This document shows, in pieces, positions 15,795-16,679 of a stretch of 16,679 nt of DNA. A program made the translations under genes and the position numbers. Source of the stretch: MGBC108787 sp964591225 (GTDB taxonomy: Bacteria > Bacillota_I > Bacilli_A > RF39 > UBA660); contig CAZQAO010000021.1 of the NCBI GenBank assembly GCA_964591225.1, positions 1 to 16,679 of the forward strand, read 5' to 3'. Below the pieces are notes generated by a model, which did not search any database, was not told where the DNA came from, and saw only the letters and a program-made list of their open reading frames with translations. Numbering within the stretch: position 1 is the stretch's first letter; every line of letters starts with the position of its first letter.

Positions 15795-16595
15795 CTAGCC
15801 AATCAGGAAGCGGGGACGAACACCAAACTGAGTACCCGCGCTGCCGTCGGAGGCTGCATTGCCACTGCTACCAACATTTGCGAAAACGGTCGATGTTGCT
15901 ACATCTTTAAGCCAGTATTGAAATTGTTTACCTCCATATGAATTAATAAATTCAGGTTTTAATCTAAATATGGCATATTGTCTATTATCTATTCCGGTAT
16001 CATACATACTTGATGATGTTACTATTCCTCCATATACATTCATCTCACTCATTAAATCCAATTTCCTTGGATACCATCCCCAGTTTGAACTGGCTCCTGT
16101 TGCAGAACCATATCGATTGGTTAAAGTTTCAGTCATTTTATTTGTTAGCAAGTTTGAGTATTCGAGGACATGATCTGTAAAATCGGGTTCGATATATTGG
16201 TCATATATTTCATGCAATGTACTTCCTGCTGCACCTAGACCTGTTTCATCTTTTGGAAGCTTTGTACAATCTCCATTTCCATCTGTAGCTGTAGTTCTAT
16301 CAACCGCTTTGACCATTTCACTCCCTGCATAGCCACATGTAGTTACATTTGATGAATTCATTGGTGCTGTTGTTAATGGTTTGGCTGGAATTATGGTTAA
16401 ATGATGACTTGTTACTCCACCATTACTTCCTGTGTACATATAATTGTCTATATCTGCTATTAACCAGATAACACCTGGATGTTCTTGATTTGTACTTTCT
16501 ATGTAATCTCCAACATAGATATCGTCGAATTGACCACTACTTATAGAATCATAAAATTTTGAATCTGCTGTTAGCTTTTTCCCTCTATACGTATT
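15795..16595 (-). CDS. Start-less DUF6273-type, phage-structural-like open frame (C-terminal cassette)
   Basis: The frame is open from codon AAT (16593-16595) to TAG (15795-15797), 266 residues. It contains no ATG, GTG or TTG in the first 52 codons; an ATG occurs only at 16437-16439 inside the conserved part and has no ribosome site. An in-frame TAA (16596-16598) and a terminator precede it. Order of motifs: NTYRGKKL, QFDDIYVGDY, VIWLIADID, HHLTIIPAKPL, MNSSNVTTCGYAGSEM, YSNLLTNKMT, LDLMSEMNVYGG, AIFRLKPEFI, FQYWLKDVA, and the end GVRPRFLIG. I recognise this as the DUF6273 type found in prophage-encoded structural proteins of gut Firmicutes (moderate confidence). Internal Trp/Gly/Asn-rich content and the GC-rich tail contrast with neighbours. 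It may be a silent cassette, a prophage relic, or an expressed protein using a non-standard start. Confidence 0.6.
   Translation of the reverse strand, partial: NTYRGKKLTADSKFYDSISSGQFDDIYVGDYIESTNQEHPGVIWLIADIDNYMYTGSNGGVTSHHLTIIPAKPLTTAPMNSSNVTTCGYAGSEMVKAVDRTTATDGNGDCTKLPKDETGLGAAGSTLHEIYDQYIEPDFTDHVLEYSNLLTNKMTETLTNRYGSATGASSNWGWYPRKLDLMSEMNVYGGIVTSSSMYDTGIDNRQYAIFRLKPEFINSYGGKQFQYWLKDVATSTVFANVGSSGNAASDGSAGTQFGVRPRFLIG
15798..15872 (-). other. GC-rich terminal segment of the DUF6273 frame, possible variable region
   Basis: The last 25 sense codons contain 47 G/C of 75 bases (63%), against roughly 30% around them. Five consecutive codons, GCC TCC GAC GGC AGC, all end in C. The 3' end GTTCGTCCCCGCTTC is constant-looking. 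NNC runs can arise from mutated AAC codons, as in diversity-generating retroelement variable regions, but no template copy is seen here. Confidence 0.45.
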
Positions 16596-16605
16596 TTATT
16601 GCAAA
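16595..16605. repeat. Right arm of 11-bp inverted repeat flanking the DUF6273 cassette
   Basis: TTTATTGCAAA, exact reverse complement of 15751-15761, placed at the upstream edge of the DUF6273 frame and including its in-frame TAA. Confidence 0.6.
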
Positions 16606-16626
16606 GAAAAAAGAGGTATTTCCTCT
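16606..16626 (-). terminator. Terminator of the upstream gene, directly before the DUF6273 frame
   Basis: AGAGG/CCTCT stem (16622-16626 with 16612-16616, 5-nt loop), followed by TTTTTTCTTT on the minus strand. The short stem makes it modest in strength. It sits between the partial gene and the start-less frame. Confidence 0.6.
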
Positions 16627-16629
16627 ATT

Positions 16630-16679
16630 CTAATTATCATCTCTATTACCAAACATAAGAATTAATCTAATTAATTCTA
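16630..16679 (-). CDS. 3' end of a gene continuing beyond the window
   Basis: The minus-strand frame ends ELIRLILMFGNRDDN with TAG at 16630-16632. Only about 15 residues are visible, so no family can be named. The terminator 4 nt later supports a real gene end. An ATG inside the fragment could instead make an 8-residue peptide, which is less likely. Confidence 0.4.
   Translation of the reverse strand, partial: ELIRLILMFGNRDDN

Noticed and set aside
15970..16173. Plus-strand 67-aa frame
   Set aside because: Antisense to the conserved part of the DUF6273 frame.
1..16679. Mycoplasma-type code with TGA as Trp
   Set aside because: TGG encodes Trp throughout and TGA ends pduL at its overlap with the next gene.
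1..16679. CRISPR array
   Set aside because: No regularly spaced repeats were seen; the only long repeat is the assembly overlap.

Overview
The window looks like a metagenome-assembled scaffold from a low-GC Bacillota, probably a gut lineage of Bacilli (RF39/Erysipelotrichales-like). This is inferred from the strong A+T bias, AAGGAGG-type ribosome binding sites, a T-box-controlled pheST operon, a YjbM-like small alarmone synthetase and an M60-type protease. The genetic code is standard: Trp is TGG and TGA ends pduL. Almost every gene is on the minus strand; the exceptions are an MntP/YtaF-like membrane protein and a 65-aa zinc-ribbon-like protein.

Positions 1-2886 hold a secreted M60-family (enhancin-like) metalloprotease with an Ig-like N-terminal domain. 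Its C-terminus lies beyond the window start. It is broken only by a 100-N gap whose flanks are the same 55 bp, so the gap is an assembly artefact and the gene is intact when the overlap is collapsed. A tRNA-Asn with its own promoter and terminator follows (3097-3172), then an MntP/YtaF-like gene that overlaps dusB tail to tail. A coupled operon reads pduL, then a putative ADP-ribosyltransferase-fold protein, then dusB (6026 to 3755). A divergent small cysteine-pair protein, a histidine-phosphatase-like protein that has lost its catalytic RHG motif, and a COG2426 membrane protein come next.

The centre is housekeeping: a Phe T-box leader (specifier UUC) controls pheS and pheT. Upstream of it are an unknown single-pass membrane protein, rubrerythrin, a small alarmone synthetase, a DUF1292 protein and a long coiled-coil protein. 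The last three are probably one unit driven by a clear sigma-A promoter at 15729-15757.

The right end (15751-16626) is the most unusual part. An 801-nt frame encodes a DUF6273-type, phage-structural-like protein that has no start codon and lies directly behind a rho-independent terminator. An 11-bp perfect inverted repeat (TTTGCAATAAA) brackets it. Its last 25 codons are about 63% GC with five consecutive NNC codons, in a genome otherwise near 30% GC. This resembles a silent C-terminal cassette, as in shufflon or gene-conversion systems, or a diversified variable region, or a prophage remnant. No reverse transcriptase or recombinase is visible in the window.
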